From: Medicago truncatula
Taxonomy: Eukaryota > Streptophyta > Magnoliopsida > Fabales > Fabaceae
DNA length: 64,000 bases
NCBI RefSeq assembly: GCF_003473485.1
Contig: NC_053049.1
Span: forward strand, 13,082,001 to 13,146,000
Direction: 5' to 3'
Of this stretch, positions 1 to 11,900 are shown piece by piece. The translations under genes were made by a program, and so were the position numbers. Numbering within the stretch: the first letter of the stretch is position 1; the number at the start of each line of letters is the position of its first letter. Under the pieces are notes generated by a model that was not told where the DNA came from, ran no database searches, and was given only the letters and a program-made list of their open reading frames with translations.

Positions 1-535
1 TTGAACAATAGTTCTTGTATCCTTTTTCATTCTTTGTTGTTGTTGTTGTTGAGGTCCCAAGAAAACGTTTTGGAATAGACTGCTAGGATGGAACCATAGA
101 AGCATATCAGTAGGGTATTTCAAAATAAATATTAGGGCTAGTCGATAAAGTGGCCTGATTTGATAAAGCATGAACTACCTTGTTTGTTTGTCTCCGATTA
201 AACCGTACCCAAGAGTTTGTAAAGTGAGCTATGATAACATAACCAAATTTCGTAACATAAAGCCGTCTGAAAAGCATGAGTAGATTGTTCATATTTCAGG
301 AGAGAATCATGGGAAAAATTAAAATATGAAAAATAGGCTTTAATGGAGTAGATGTTGACTTTGTACCAGAATAAAAGCAATTAATTGGTAATAAAAGCTG
401 ATTCATTTTGTCAGAGAAAATATACCAAAAATGAAAAATATTAAAAATATATTCAACAGTTTGCAATTTTGACTCAACCCAACAAGCAGAGCAATATATC
501 TCACTTCAGTGCTTTTCTCTGTTGCATCTCAATCC
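1..535. other. Gene-free stretch upstream of the broken F-box gene
   Basis: I see no coding exon here. The first bases hold a short TTG trinucleotide run (about 36-51). The last 100 bases before the ATG at 536 are pyrimidine-rich and could be promoter or leader of the F-box gene, but no clear TATA box was identified. Confidence 0.4.
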
Positions 536-1786
536 ATGGCTTCTGCAACTTATAAAACCGAGGTTAGTACTCCCTCGCATATACACGATGACGTTGCTTT
601 CTCTATACTCTCCAAATTGCCTCTTAAATCTCTCACACGACTCACCTGTGCTAAGAAATAATGGTCTCTTTTATTTCAAAACCCTCATTTCATGAACTTG
701 TTCCGCACTAATTTCATATCCAAACATAATGAGGAAGAAGACAACACGAATCTTATCCTAAATTACGACACTCTTTGCACATTTTCCGATGAGAGTTTTG
801 AGAATAGAGTCAGATTAGAGTTGCCACATCCTCTTCATTTTCAACGAGAGGGTTGTCCATTTGTTCGTTGTTGGTGTTCAGCTAGTGTTAATGGCATTCT
901 TTGTCTCTCTCAAGGTTTTCTTGACCCCATGACCATTGTATTGTGGAATCCAGCCACCGGGGAATTTAAGATTGTTCCTTGTAGCCATATCGACCATATA
1001 AATACATTGAGTTTAATACTCAACCTTATTCATTTGGTTATGATCGTGTTAAGGATGACCATAAGATTATTCGAATTATTAGTTTTCACATTTTTTGAAG
1101 GTGCATGGATAATTTTGCCAGAGATGAATAGCCCTTTCTGGGAGATGGACTTGGAATTTGATGATAATGATGATTTTTGGGAGGGTGTGCCAATATATAT
1201 GTATGACCCTAATTATTGGGAGATATACAGCCTCAGAAGTAACTCTTGGAGGAAACTCAACGGTGATGTAATGCCTTCTTCTTGGGAGGAGCGTTGTCAA
1301 GTGAACTTGAATGAATTTTGTCATTGGTTGGGCCTAGATAATGATATGGGGTCGTTTGACTTTATCAATGAGATATTTTTTGTAACAAACTTACCTTCGT
1401 TTGACTTTAGCAAAGACACATCCTTAACCCTCTATGATTTCAATCGGAGGAAGTTGGAGACAAAATTGGTGGTATTAAATGGGTATGTTGCTTTCATTTG
1501 TACTGTCCTCAAGACTGCTTATTTTCACATATCGATTTTGGGTGAAATTGGTGTTGAGGAATCGTGGACTAAACTCTTTGTTGTTGGACCTTTACCTGAC
1601 ATTATCCGCCCTATCGCGGTAGGAATTAAGAGTATTCTTTTCTACATAAAAGAAGATACAAAGTTAGCATGTTTTGATTTAAGTACCCAAAGGATTGAGG
1701 AAGTTTGTGTTAATGGAGAGCCACGAAGGTTGCAAATTATAAGTTACAAGGAAAACCTTCTTTCTTTTGGAGGAATGAATGTTTAA
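536..1786 (+). pseudogene. F-box/F-box-associated (FBA) protein gene, broken
   Basis: Close relative of the two intact F-box genes at 54.0 and 60.8 kb. Intact proteins of this family use an N-terminal F-box to bind SKP1 and a C-terminal FBA region to hold a substrate for SCF ubiquitin ligases. The natural start is ATG 536. The F-box reads normally for 41 codons, then meets TAA at 659-661 (the copy at 54.0 kb has TCA at the matching codon, so one C-to-A change explains it). The frame continues after the stop to 1786; the next Met at 692 would give 364 residues without an F-box. From about 1020 to 1095 the family motif F-G-Y-D is readable only in another frame (TTT at 1033), so two compensating indels scramble about 25 residues. 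Probably a pseudogene; an FBA-only protein cannot be excluded. Confidence 0.85.
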
Positions 1787-2830
1787 TTTTTTATGTAGTT
1801 CAATAAGTTTTTAATCAAGAGATTGATGAACATTGTTATTAGATTTATGATTTTGACGAAGAGGAATGTTATTAAGTTATGGGAAATGCTAACCGGTGCC
1901 CCTGGAGCACTGGTTAAGGATATGAAAAAGGAAATTATATAGTAGTTAATGCATTGAATAATATCAAGTATTGGAGAAATAAACACATTTGTAATTTTTC
2001 TATGCTTCAATCTCTTTTGATTTGCATATTGCTCTGGCATCTATTTCCATTGTATTAATGTTATTTTATTTTGATTGAATTCAATGACCTCTATTTTATT
2101 TACTAATGTTGCAGCAATTATTGTGCTTATTAGTTTCTGACTTCTGTCATGTAGCCTATTTTCTATTTTGCGATTTGTTCGAAATTATGTGACTTGATGC
2201 CATTTAAATGAAGGGAGATCAATTTCTGATATTAGTGCTTCTTTGCTTGTGTATTTATGCAGTACATTAGATGATTAGACTGGTTTTTGATTTGTTATTT
2301 TCTACCTTAATCGTAGCATATTTTGTGCTTTGATTAGTATTTTATCAAATAAGGTTGGAATATGATGAAAAACTTGAGGACAGGTTCCGATCTATCTATT
2401 TGTGGATTGTGAAACGAGTCAAGATCAAGCTCAAAGATCACATTCCCATTTCAATGATTCATTGCATGGTGAGATTTAGCATGGAAAAGGAAAATTGTTT
2501 CCTATGATAGAAAAGTCTATCCAGGATCATAGATATAATAATATTTTATTTCAATGGTTGATATTTTTTACCGGTTAATGGCAATAACTTTTTGTTGGCA
2601 ACCAAAAAACAAAAATGAGAACCCTACCAATTCATTAAATAACATTATGTCATTTGTTTGCGGCATTAGGCTTTTGACAATAATTATGGGTTAGTAAGCA
2701 CCAATTAGCTTGATTTAATAACTTTGGTTCTTCCTATTTTTTTCTTTGTCATTGAATATTAATTATGCACGGCATCTTAAAAAATTATGATCAGATTAAA
2801 TATTTTTTGAAAGATGATTAGATTAAATAT
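1787..2830. other. Gene-free stretch downstream of the F-box pseudogene
   Basis: AT-rich. It may hold the old 3' UTR in its first 100 bases. I found no exon, RNA gene or clear repeat in the rest. Confidence 0.4.
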
Positions 2831-3128
2831 TACTCTCTCCGTCCCATAATAACTGAGTCATTTGCACACAAAAAAAGTGTTTCAAAATAACTAAGTCATT
2901 TCACTTTTCAATACAATATTTAATTACTTTTTCCCTTTATAACTCTGATTAATATTACTTTCATCATTCTCAATTCAATATATTCCACTTTACATTTATA
3001 ATAGTGGATAATGCACCAATATTTAACAAACGCACTTAAAACTATTTTTCTCTCTACTTCATTTATACATTTTTCTTAATACGTGTGAAATGAGCTTTTG
3101 GCTCAGTTAATCTGTGACGGAGGGAGTA
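2831..3128. mobile_element. Stowaway-like MITE
   Basis: About 300 bp with terminal inverted repeats TACTCTCTCCGTC (2831-2843) and GACGGAGGGAGTA (3116-3128). The CTCCCTCCGT-type end and the TA dinucleotide at each border are typical of Stowaway (Tc1/mariner) MITEs. No coding capacity. Confidence 0.8.
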
Positions 3129-3942
3129 AAAGCAATAATGCACGTCACATGATGATTTAATTTTACCCTTACAAAATGATAATTTATTTTTATGAGAATA
3201 ATATGAAAATTAAATTAGGAACATGTTTATGAATGTCCTTCGAACATTGGTTAAAGTTTTAAAATAGGTAAGTTTACATTAAAAAATGGTATAATTATTG
3301 GTAAAACGAAAGAACAATCTTGTATTTGCAAGATAATTTTTTTATTAAAGGTAAACCAAAAAAAAAAGTTTTATTAAATGATTCTTTAACTAATGTCGGA
3401 TATTTGTTAGCAAGAGCTATTAAATTAATTAAATTAAATATTAAAACACAATAAGTAATATTTATTAAGGAGTTGTAAATTTTGATGGCATTATGTCGAT
3501 ATACACTATTAACTTGTATGTTTCCTTCAAGAAAAAATAACTTGTATTCATCATTTACGTTTTTAACGATGTTAAATGATGTATTATATCGATTTGAATG
3601 AATAAATATCATTTTATTTTTGTAAAAAAAAAAATAACTAAAAATATTTTGGTCGATTTTTTAAATTAAAAATTAATACGTGACAATTAAATATATACAA
3701 CAAAACGTTAATAAAAACTTACGGTACACTAGAAAGTATTAACATTAACAGCAAGGAACACAAAACAAAAATACAATTTGATAACAAAGCAATTAAATCT
3801 TGTCAAAAAAAAAAAACAATTTATTCTTTCACGATTTTATTTTGTTTGAAAGAAGAAGCTTTGTTGTTTTTCTTCTTTCTTCACCACCCAGCTTCAAACG
3901 TTGTTATTGTTGATAAAAGGGGTGAACTAGCAAAGCACAAAC
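3129..3942. other. AT-rich gene-free stretch
   Basis: Very AT-rich with A/T homopolymers. I see no gene. The only longer open frames are low-complexity and have no recognisable domain. Confidence 0.4.
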
Positions 3943-3951
3943 AATAATAAA

Positions 3952-4320
3952 GACTTAAATGCTCTTTTGGTCCCTTAACTTTATTTCAAGTGTCGGTTTG
4001 GTCCCATAAATAATAAAAGGTCCATTTAGTTTCCTTAACTTTATTTAAAGTATCAGTTTGGTCCTTTCTGTTAATTTAATTCAAAAAAGCGTTAAGTTTA
4101 GGGACTAAAGTAATACTAATTAAATAAGTTAAGGGACCAAACTAATACTAATTAAATAAGTTAAGAGACCAAAATTTAACGTTCTTTTGAATTAAATTGA
4201 CATAAAGGACCAAACAGATACTTTAAATAAAGTTAAGGGACCTAAACGGAACTTTTATTACTTATGGGACCAAACCGATACTTGAAATCAAGTTAAGGGA
4301 TCAAAAGAGCATTTATGCCC
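3952..4320. mobile_element. Mutator-type MITE with long foldback arms
   Basis: A 369-bp element flanked by a perfect 9-bp direct repeat AATAATAAA (3943-3951 and 4321-4329), the duplication length of Mutator-like elements. The two halves are inverted repeats over nearly the whole length (left end AAATGCTCTTTTGGTCCC, right end the complement with small changes). It has no coding capacity. Confidence 0.85.
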
Positions 4321-4734
4321 AATAATAAAATATGAAAGTCAGATTTTTATTTTGTTTTAAGTTAACCTGTGGCAACCGCCACGTGTCCTTAAAAAGTGGA
4401 AGTTTCCCATCATGAGAAAAACATGTCTTTCCCAGGCTAAACATTACCTCATTGCATAGACCACACCCTCACATAAATGCTTATACCTACCAAGTCACGA
4501 ATATGAGAGAAAGATGCATCAATATTGCATTTCAGGAATTTAGCATTGGGATAGAGCCACTTTGGTGCCGATGTTGCTCAATCTTCCTTTTTAAGCCTTT
4601 TTTTTGAAGTACAAAAAGGAGTCTATCTCTTTAGCCTATCAAGTCAAAGATGTCACTTCAAGAACAAGGAGATACAATAGACAATTGTACTTTAGAGTAT
4701 CTTTACAACATCTATATCTTGTATTCTAGAAAAA

Positions 4735-4995
4735 TACTACATCCGTCTTTAATTATAGGACCTGTCTGTGTTTTTTCTTTGTCTTTTTTTATAAGATCTT
4801 TTTCAAATTTTAATGTATATTAATTATTTCTTTACTACTATATTCCTATTTATTTTTCATATTTTTCTGCAATATATAATAAATACTCTATGTAAAACAA
4901 TAACAATTGTCAACAAAATTAACTCAACAATCAACTTTTTTAATTCCTATGTTTTTTTTAAAAAGGTCCTATAATTAAGGATAGTTGTAATAGTA
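4735..4995. mobile_element. Tc1/mariner-like MITE
   Basis: Inverted ends share TTAATTATAGGACC (left about 4749-4762, right complement about 4967-4980), preceded on the left by TACTACATCCGTC. About 260 bp, no coding capacity. Exact borders are uncertain, so the superfamily is inferred from the CATCCGTC-type end. Confidence 0.6.
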
Positions 4996-5172
4996 TTCTC
5001 GTCACTATATAAATAGAATTTTGTTGTTATTGTTGTTGTTATTATACTGTGTTGACGTCTGCACTAGCTAGTAAAACACTTCATTATTTGATGTAACATT
5101 GAACAGCCAATGTGAGTGTTCACAAACACCACACTTAAAAGAAAAAGGCTAGTTCTCTTAATTTAAAATTAA

Positions 5173-5357
5173 GAGAAATGATATTTGTACAACCATTTTA
5201 TAATAACTTTTGTAATAACTTTTTCTCTCATATTCATATTATATTTTTACTTTCTCTCTCTATTACTTTCATTTTTGTGCCAATGCATACTTTTCTTTGT
5301 AAAAACATGGTTGTCTATTTGGTTGTCAAGCAAATAGATGTTCAAATAACACTACTC
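5173..5357. mobile_element. Mutator-type MITE, family X (copy 1)
   Basis: Starts GAGAAATGATATTTGTACA and ends with the near complement (AAATAACACTACTC). Flanked by TAAAATTAA (5164-5172) and TAAAATCAA (5358-5366), a 9-bp target duplication with one difference. Four more copies lie in this window. The interior is pyrimidine-rich with CTCTCTCAT-type sequence. No gene. Confidence 0.8.
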
Positions 5358-5366
5358 TAAAATCAA

Positions 5367-7454
5367 ATCAATTGTAAAATCCAAGAACAAATATTTAGGA
5401 CCATATATATTGTATCCTCTCAAAGTGAGAGTTAACCAATCAAGGAGTACGTGTGATGATGTGTCATCTTACATTATTTTCAACATATTTTTTAGTCATT
5501 ATAATGAAGTGTTGATCCAATTTAGAGGAGATTTGAAACAATTGCTTATGGTTTGTGAAACATTTTGTAATGTTTTCTTTTCGAGTCGTGTAATTCTAGC
5601 TTTTGAAAACCATCCAGTTCTTAGAGAATCCACAATCAAACCAATCATGCAAATCATGCTATTATTTCGCAATGGTCATAGGTGTTTTTGATGTAATTGA
5701 CTGCAAAATCATGCAAATCAGCAAAACAAAGCAACTCTTGAGAATTTAGGAAGACAATGGATGATGATTCAAGAGTCATCTGAAGACATTACAAAATGGA
5801 GAAATTATATTCCAAGCCACAAGACAAGTTTTAAGGAAGAAAACAATAAAAAAAAGGCCAAGAGAAAGAAGAAAGTACAATGAAGGACATCACTAGCGTG
5901 CCTCGGATGTGCGAACCAGTAAAAAAAATTGCACTGGGCACGAAGCATGCGATCCCACGCATGAGGCGCGTGCATGTCCAAGAAAAAGACTGCTTTTTGC
6001 TATTTTTCTCTACGAGATTTTGGGAAAAGCCCATTTTTCTAGCCCAAATCCATTTGAAAATTAACCTATAATTACAAATCCTCTAGTTTTCAATTATTCA
6101 TTCACAACGAATCGGTTCAAAAGGAGGGTCCGTACTAGGAGCTTCAAGAAAGGAGTCTCTCTCTTCATCCTTAGTCTCTAGGGTACGCTTTATTCTTTTG
6201 TAATTTTATCTTTAGTTACCATGAGTAACTTAATCCTAATTAGGTAGGATTCTAAGATAAACCTCTATTTTATTGTTGGATCTTTTTAAATCAATTATTT
6301 CATTCAATTATGCTATAATTTCTATTGACTTTTCTTATGCAAAAGTCTTAATGCTTTCATTAACTTAGGGAGTGTGGCATACCTATGGCTCATGTATAAA
6401 CATAGAAATAGAGCAAACACTCTTTTCAGAACATTGCATATTAATTTTATTCTTCTCCTTTTGGTAAGCTAGAAGAGATGGTGATGTCTGTTTGTAGAAC
6501 TACTAAGGTAATAGAGAATATGTTATGAACTTCTAAAATTCATAGACGAATCTGGACCCTTTAAATGACAATTTAGAAATTTTAATTCTTTTATGTTTCA
6601 ATTACCTCTAAGAGAGTAAGAGCCCACTATAATATTTTGAATGTTTGCCTACTGAACCCTGTGGGATTGACGACCCTGAACCCTTTTGTGTTGCATATAA
6701 CCTTAGAATGATTAGCAAGTGAAACTTTTACATTGGGAGGGACATACTGCCCCCATGAACTCATAGCTTAAATATAACACTTGTCGTATAACTAAATGAC
6801 AATTTGTATTTTAAATCCAACAAATAAATAGAGGGAGTTAGAAGAATCCTAACCGCCAATAACATTCTGCAATCACATCAAGTTACTAGCTTACTGTTGC
6901 TTTGCACAATCAAATCAAACTTCCAAAAAAACCCCTAATTTACCGTCTTTATTTTTTTATTCGTTTTTATTTATGTTATAATAATTAATGCTAGTTGCCG
7001 AGTTGAAATGACAATTCATGTGGACACAATCTTACTTATCACTTTATTAATTATGAACAATTTGGTACACTTTCTGAAGTTTTCTATCAACATGTGAATC
7101 TTGAATTGATATAGGAGTTTGTAAATTGTAGACTGGTAAAACTAAACGATGGCGTTGTATCACACTGATATAAACTGAACCTTTGAAATGTTTCTACCAA
7201 GGCAAAGATCACCATGGTTAGGAAAATGGAAAGTTGGTCATCATAGTTGGACTGGACTAGTATCAAGTTGATAGTAAACAAGTATAAATCATTGTTGATT
7301 ATTTTTCTCTATCTTTTTCTCTGATTATTTTGATAAAGAACTATTATGTTCAAACTTTTTTTTATTTTTTATAAACTGATGCAAAGAGCATCATTCAATA
7401 GATAACCAAAGAAGAGTAAAAAAAAAAGAAAAGGGGGATTATACCAAAACCTTT
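5367..7454. other. Gene-free stretch, possible retroelement remnant
   Basis: No intact gene. A short stretch at about 5880-6060 is less AT-rich than its surroundings. The line around 6650-6690 (CCTGTGGGATTGACGACCC) resembles the tail found in some plant LTR-retrotransposon repeats, but I see no paired LTR, primer site or polyprotein, so this is only a weak suggestion. Confidence 0.25.
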
Positions 7455-7658
7455 TTAAAAGGTGTTAAATTTGAATTTGGACATTGCCAACCCATTCCTA
7501 ATATACTCTCCCCTAATGAAATTAAAGATAATATCTGACCAAAATAATTCAGAGGAAGGCAAAGTAAGACCTAGGTTTGCAAGGCCATTTGCATAAGCAT
7601 TACCTTCTCTATAAATATGGGACACAAAAAATCTCATATTTCTTAATCTAAAACACAA
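7455..7658 (-). pseudogene. LINE-type RNase H domain fragment
   Basis: A 67-residue minus-strand reading frame whose N-terminal half matches the end of the RNase H-like domain found in plant non-LTR retrotransposons and related host copies: V-S-H-I-Y-R-E-G-N-A-Y-A-N-G-L-A-N-L-G. In the family the A-D-x-L-A Asp is catalytic; here it is Asn. No reverse transcriptase lies next to it, so it is a degraded scrap. Confidence 0.6.
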
Positions 7659-8293
7659 ATAAAGAGCTACCTTAAACGAAATGATTGTTCAAATAAAAAC
7701 TTTTCAAATCCTAAAACACAAATTAATTTAAATCCCTATTTCTTGTGTTTTTCACCCACCTTCATTCTCTCGACTGATATTTTTACTTCATATGAACTAA
7801 AAAAATAAGTCCATTGGAGAAAAACCAAGCTTGATTATCCGTGAAAGTTTCTTGATACACAATAATACACCAAGCTCTAATTGAAAGTATCCAGAGGATA
7901 CACTATTTCTATGCTATCCGTGAAAGTTTCTTGATGAAACAACATCTTTATTACATTGTCCAACAATATTGTTTAACAGTCTCACATTGAACAAGAGATG
8001 CTTTGTGTAACGCCTCGGAATTTTCATCCAAGACATTAAAAATATTCACTTCTTTATTCACTTCTTTAAAAAAAATTGAGCGAAACTAATGGAATAAATT
8101 AATAGAAAATTATTCTTTTTATGATTAATTATTTCCTAACGGAAAAACAATAGATTTAAAAATATTATAAAAGTTACGATTAGAAATTAATGAAAACCAG
8201 TCTTCCTTTTCATTGAAAACCCCAATTTTCTCCGTAAGCGTTTCATCACACATCAAGCTTCATATTTCATCTTTGGTAGCTACAATATTACAT
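7659..8293. other. Gene-free stretch
   Basis: AT-rich. The short phrase ATCCGTGAAAGTTTCTTGAT occurs twice (near 7840 and 7918). Nothing else is recognised. Confidence 0.35.
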
Positions 8294-8302
8294 TAATGTA
8301 AG

Positions 8303-8389
8303 GAGAAATGATATTTGTACAACCAATTTTTAACAACTTTTTGACAACTTTCTCTCTCATACTCACATTATATTCTTGTTCTATCTCTA

Positions 8390-8487
<98 letters not shown>

Positions 8488-8565
8488 ATTTTGACCAATC
8501 AACATAGAGAAAAACAAAGTTATCATGGAAGTTGTATAGAAAGAGGTGTACAAATATCACTACTC
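8303..8565. mobile_element. Mutator-type MITE, family X (copy 2), with microsatellite
   Basis: Begins GAGAAATGATATTTGTACA, ends with the near complement, and sits between perfect 9-bp duplications TAATGTAAG (8294-8302 and 8566-8574). Its interior has been expanded by a (CT)n(AT)n microsatellite. Confidence 0.85.
8391..8486. repeat. Compound microsatellite (CT)n(AT)n
   Basis: A run of CT dinucleotides passes directly into about 30 AT dinucleotides. It lies inside the family X MITE, whose native pyrimidine-rich centre is the likely seed. Confidence 0.95.
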
Positions 8566-8739
8566 TAATGTAAGGGTCAATTTCCTTATCCAAATTGGTT
8601 CATACTCAAAGCACAAGAAACAATGCTCTAAAATAGATAGTATAAAATCTTCTCGATCAAAAAGAAATAAAAATACACTCAAGTCATATTTTAAGAAAAG
8701 AACTTAAATGAGATGCATGCTCTTAATCACTACATGATC

Positions 8740-8935
8740 CGGATATAAACACGTCACATAGGCAAAAAAACGAGCCACGCAGGCTAAGAACGAGCCACAC
8801 AGGCTATGCAAATATCATGATTATGGAACAAGCCACACATGCTATGCATATGCCATGTCATGATAATTATTTCAAAAAATATATATTCTAGCCACTTAGG
8901 CGAATGCAAAATATAATTCAGCCACTAAGGCAACA
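8740..8935. repeat. Degenerate GCCACxxAGGC short repeats
   Basis: The phrase GCCAC(A/T)(C/T)A(G/T)GC recurs about five times between 8773 and 8932 (GCCACGCAGGC, GCCACACAGGC, GCCACACATGC, GCCACTTAGGC, GCCACTAAGGC). Origin unknown. Confidence 0.5.
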
Positions 8936-8936
8936 A

Positions 8937-9566
8937 GGGGTGTTCAAAACCGAATCAATCCAATTGAAAAACCGCAAACCGAACCAATCCAAACCGAAAC
9001 CGCAAAAAACCGCATTTGGTTCGGATGTATTCGGATCGTTTTCTTACTCAACCGCATGGTTTGGTTCAGTTTGCGGTTTCTATTTTACCAACCGAACCAA
9101 ACCAAACCAAACCACAACATAGGAAAAACATTAATTAAACATATGTCACATAAATCAATACTCATAGAAACTCAATGAAACTTCTATAAAATGACATATT
9201 TTTTCTCGTATTAAGTTTCTTATTTACTTTTTATTTCTAAAATATTTTTGTGTTACTTAAACTTTTTAGTGAATGACAAAATCTTAATATTTGCATTCCT
9301 CACAGAATAATATTATTTTTTGCACACGTTTTTAATTTGGATTATGTTGTTGGAAATATTGTTAGATGAAATTTAAAACACTATCGGAAATATCGTTGGA
9401 GATATGATGTGTTTTAGTTTTTTAACTTGATTTTGATGTTGAAAAAAAAAAAATTGAATTGTCTCGATAAAAACCACACAAACCAATCCAATCCAAACCG
9501 CATTTGTTTGGTTCGGATTTTATTTTTAAACTCAACCGAACCAAACCAAACCAAACCGCATGTTAT
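8937..9566. repeat. Dispersed hAT-like repeat, AACCGAACCAA-rich
   Basis: Begins AGGGGTGTTCAAAACCGAA, a start seen in many plant hAT-type non-autonomous elements, and carries many AACCGAACCAAACC phrases in both orientations. No matching right end is visible, so it is probably truncated at about 9566. Confidence 0.5.
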
Positions 9567-9808
9567 TTTATCATGAAAGGTTAAACAAGTTTTTTATTAT
9601 AATAGGAAAAAAAAATTACTGCTATTTACTAAGTGTGTTAAAGAGGTAATCACAACACTTTTGATGTAGTTCAAAAGACATTTAATAATTATTTTAATTT
9701 AGAAAGTAATTTTTTTACAATTCTATAAGTGTTAGAAATAATTTAAATGGTGTAAAGAAAGCTTAGCTTTATACATTATTAAGTGATCAAATAAAAAAAA
9801 AAATTATT

Positions 9809-10083
9809 ATGAAGTTTGTTTATGTTATGATCCTTTTTCTCTCATTATTTATTGTTTCAACAAACGGTTATGGTATGCCATTCTTTTAATTCTTTTAAAC
9901 TTTTCTTCATTACATCTTTCACAATATTTTATCCCTTTTAATTACTAACAGTAATATCTTCTTATTGCAATCACAGAAAAAATTTCCTGTCAAAACGACT
10001 TTGATTGTCCAGAAAGTATGTGTGAGTTTGGTATGATTCGCAGATGTATTAGCTACAAGTGTCAATGTCATGAGGCCTACTAA
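9809..10083 (+). CDS. Nodule-specific cysteine-rich (NCR) peptide
   Basis: Two exons, 9809-9872 and 9977-10083, joined at GTATGC..CACAG. The product is 56 residues. Exon 1 gives a hydrophobic signal peptide (MKFVYVMILFLSLFIVSTNG) of the well-known NCR form, ending just before the intron as usual. Exon 2 gives the mature peptide with six cysteines spaced C-x5-C-x4-C-x7-C-x4-C-x1-C, the NCR six-Cys pattern. In the family, such peptides enter the secretory route of infected nodule cells, reach the symbiosome and act on the rhizobial bacteroids (cell-cycle arrest, membrane effects). The mature part holds several acidic residues and looks anionic or near neutral, unlike the strongly antimicrobial cationic members. 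The gene lies about 100 bp from the Helitron end. No promoter motif was verified. Confidence 0.9.
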
Positions 10084-10189
10084 ATGGAAAAGAATGGTTT
10101 CTTGCACCAGAAAAAGATATAAGAAATATTATTAATAATGTTTTTAATTATTATTGGCACTCAATAGTTAGGTTAGATTTTGCATCTAA

Positions 10190-10219
10190 CTAGTTACAAA
10201 CCCGTGCTTCGCATGGGTT
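10190..10219 (-). other. Helitron 3' terminus (hairpin plus CTAG)
   Basis: Stem AACCCATGC/GCACGGGTT with a 3-base loop, then TGTAA and CTAG. This hairpin-CTAG arrangement is the diagnostic Helitron 3' end. Confidence 0.75.
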
Positions 10220-10529
10220 AAATAACGTATCTTGTAAAAAAATTATTTCAAGATGAAAATAAGCAAATTAATGAATATTGCACAAACATTAGAAATATTT
10301 ATCCAAATATTTATGAAAGCCTTTCCAAGTCTTGATTCATGAAAACAACATATGTTTTGTTCATAATACTAGGAAAACATCATAATAATTAAGATGAAAC
10401 TAATTGGAACCAATAATGTGCAAATTACGATTACATATTAGCCAAATAAAAGCGAGTGATGTTGTCACCGAGTTACCAAAAAGGAATTAACACCAATATT
10501 TACATCACACAAAATGAACCAACGAAGTT

Positions 10530-10739
10530 CTATTTGGGAACAACTTGAGCGTGGATGTTTTTAGATGGTTGTTCAAGACCAAAAATTAGTTTACCACCTA
10601 TCTCTAACACACGTTCTCGGTAAAAGTTGAACCATTGTCCACCCAAATACTTTTTATAACTTGCTCTCTCCGCAGTAATCAAAGGACATTTATACCTCTT
10701 TTGAGTTTGGTCATAAATGAGTAAAGCTCTTTCATTCAA
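10530..10739 (-). pseudogene. Unrecognised ORF fragment inside the Helitron
   Basis: A 69-residue minus-strand frame. The centre reads W-F-N-F-Y-R-E-R-V-L-E-I-G-G-K-L-I-F-G-L, which faintly recalls the W..F....L..GD...F pattern of plant B3-type DNA-binding domains. Upstream, further similar-looking codons are broken by stops, so it is probably a remnant. The family assignment is only a guess. Confidence 0.3.
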
Positions 10740-11304
10740 CCTAGTTAATTTGATGAGGACTTCAATGTTATTTTATATTCCTAATAATTTCATAATGATC
10801 TCTGGTGTGTAGTATCCACTATCCATAGGATAGATTATTTACTTTTCAGATCATGAATGTTGTAAATAAGCCGATCTTGCTTTTCCTTTAATGCTTTATC
10901 ACTCCCAATAAACTTGTATGAAATAGCCTCTATTTATTGGGATTATTTAATCAATCGTACTCGTATTTGTTAAGGTGAAAAGGAAGAATTACAAAAGATG
11001 AGAACTAAAGGAGACCTCCTAAACTAAAGAATGAAATTTAGATGACAGATGAAAATACAGAAGATTAATGTAACAAAGCTTTCAAATCCCTCGATATACA
11101 TGAAAGAATATAAAAAAATAACCCTGCAAAAAAGCTTTACATCGATCTAATAAGGCCATGTTGTGAATTTGAGGATTAAGTATCCTAAATTTGTTTATGT
11201 TTAGAAGTAGTTACGATTAAAGCCAAACGTTTATAAAGATCATTACACTGACATTGTTTAGTTGATTATATCTTAACTCTACATTTATGATACAAATATT
11301 GCAG

Positions 11305-11535
11305 ATACATTTCAGTTGGCAATGAACCTTTCCATAAGGAATATAATGGAACATATCTAATGTACACTCTACCGGCTCTTAAGAATATACAAGCACGAAA
11401 CATATTCAAGCAGTACGGATCAGAGGACTGGGGGGAATATCTTATTCGTGAAGCTCATCTTTCGAAGAGATTTTCATTTCATGAAAATGGATACTATCAT
11501 TGCTGTGCTTCAATCCCTTTTCCTGAAAATATGCA
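11305..11535 (+). pseudogene. Captured GH17 beta-1,3-glucanase exon fragment, fused to unknown sequence
   Basis: After an intact acceptor (TTGCAG, ending at 11304) the frame reads [17 protein letters not shown] and then L-P-A-L-K-N-I-Q. This is the VGNEP catalytic segment of plant GH17 glucan endo-1,3-beta-glucosidases (the E of N-E-P is the family acid/base) and the following helix. After about residue 31 the similarity stops and the frame continues for about 46 unrecognised residues ([13 protein letters not shown]) to a possible donor at 11536. The sudden change inside one open frame suggests a chimeric join. Confidence 0.7.
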
Positions 11536-11900
11536 GGTAGAGTGATTGATATCTTTGAGGAATCATGGGAGTTGCTTCTCCAACAATTAAGAAAAATATC
11601 TATTAGTGTAACTAAGATGAAGGATCTTCAAACAACGCCGTATTTCTTACTTTCTCTCCAGCACACACACATTTTTCTACTATCATATACATTACCTAAA
11701 AATATTTCAGAGAGGAACATGGACATACCGTAGGAACGCTGAGAGATTTCAAGCATTCAGCAGAAACATCCGTGTTCTCAGGATTTGATAAGTTAGGTTC
11801 TCTTGAACGATTTTCTGAACTCACTAACCACTTGAGATCAACCACTTAGTTAAATACCTCGATTTAAAATGGAAGTGTTAATTGGATTTTAGGGACTTAC

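Noticed and set aside
8308..8593. Open frames of Tyr-Ile and Arg-Glu runs
   Set aside because: Translation of the (CT)n(AT)n microsatellite inside a MITE.
9919..10107. 62-residue minus-strand open frame
   Set aside because: It is the antisense shadow of NCR exon 2; the plus strand has the signal peptide, splice sites and cysteine pattern.
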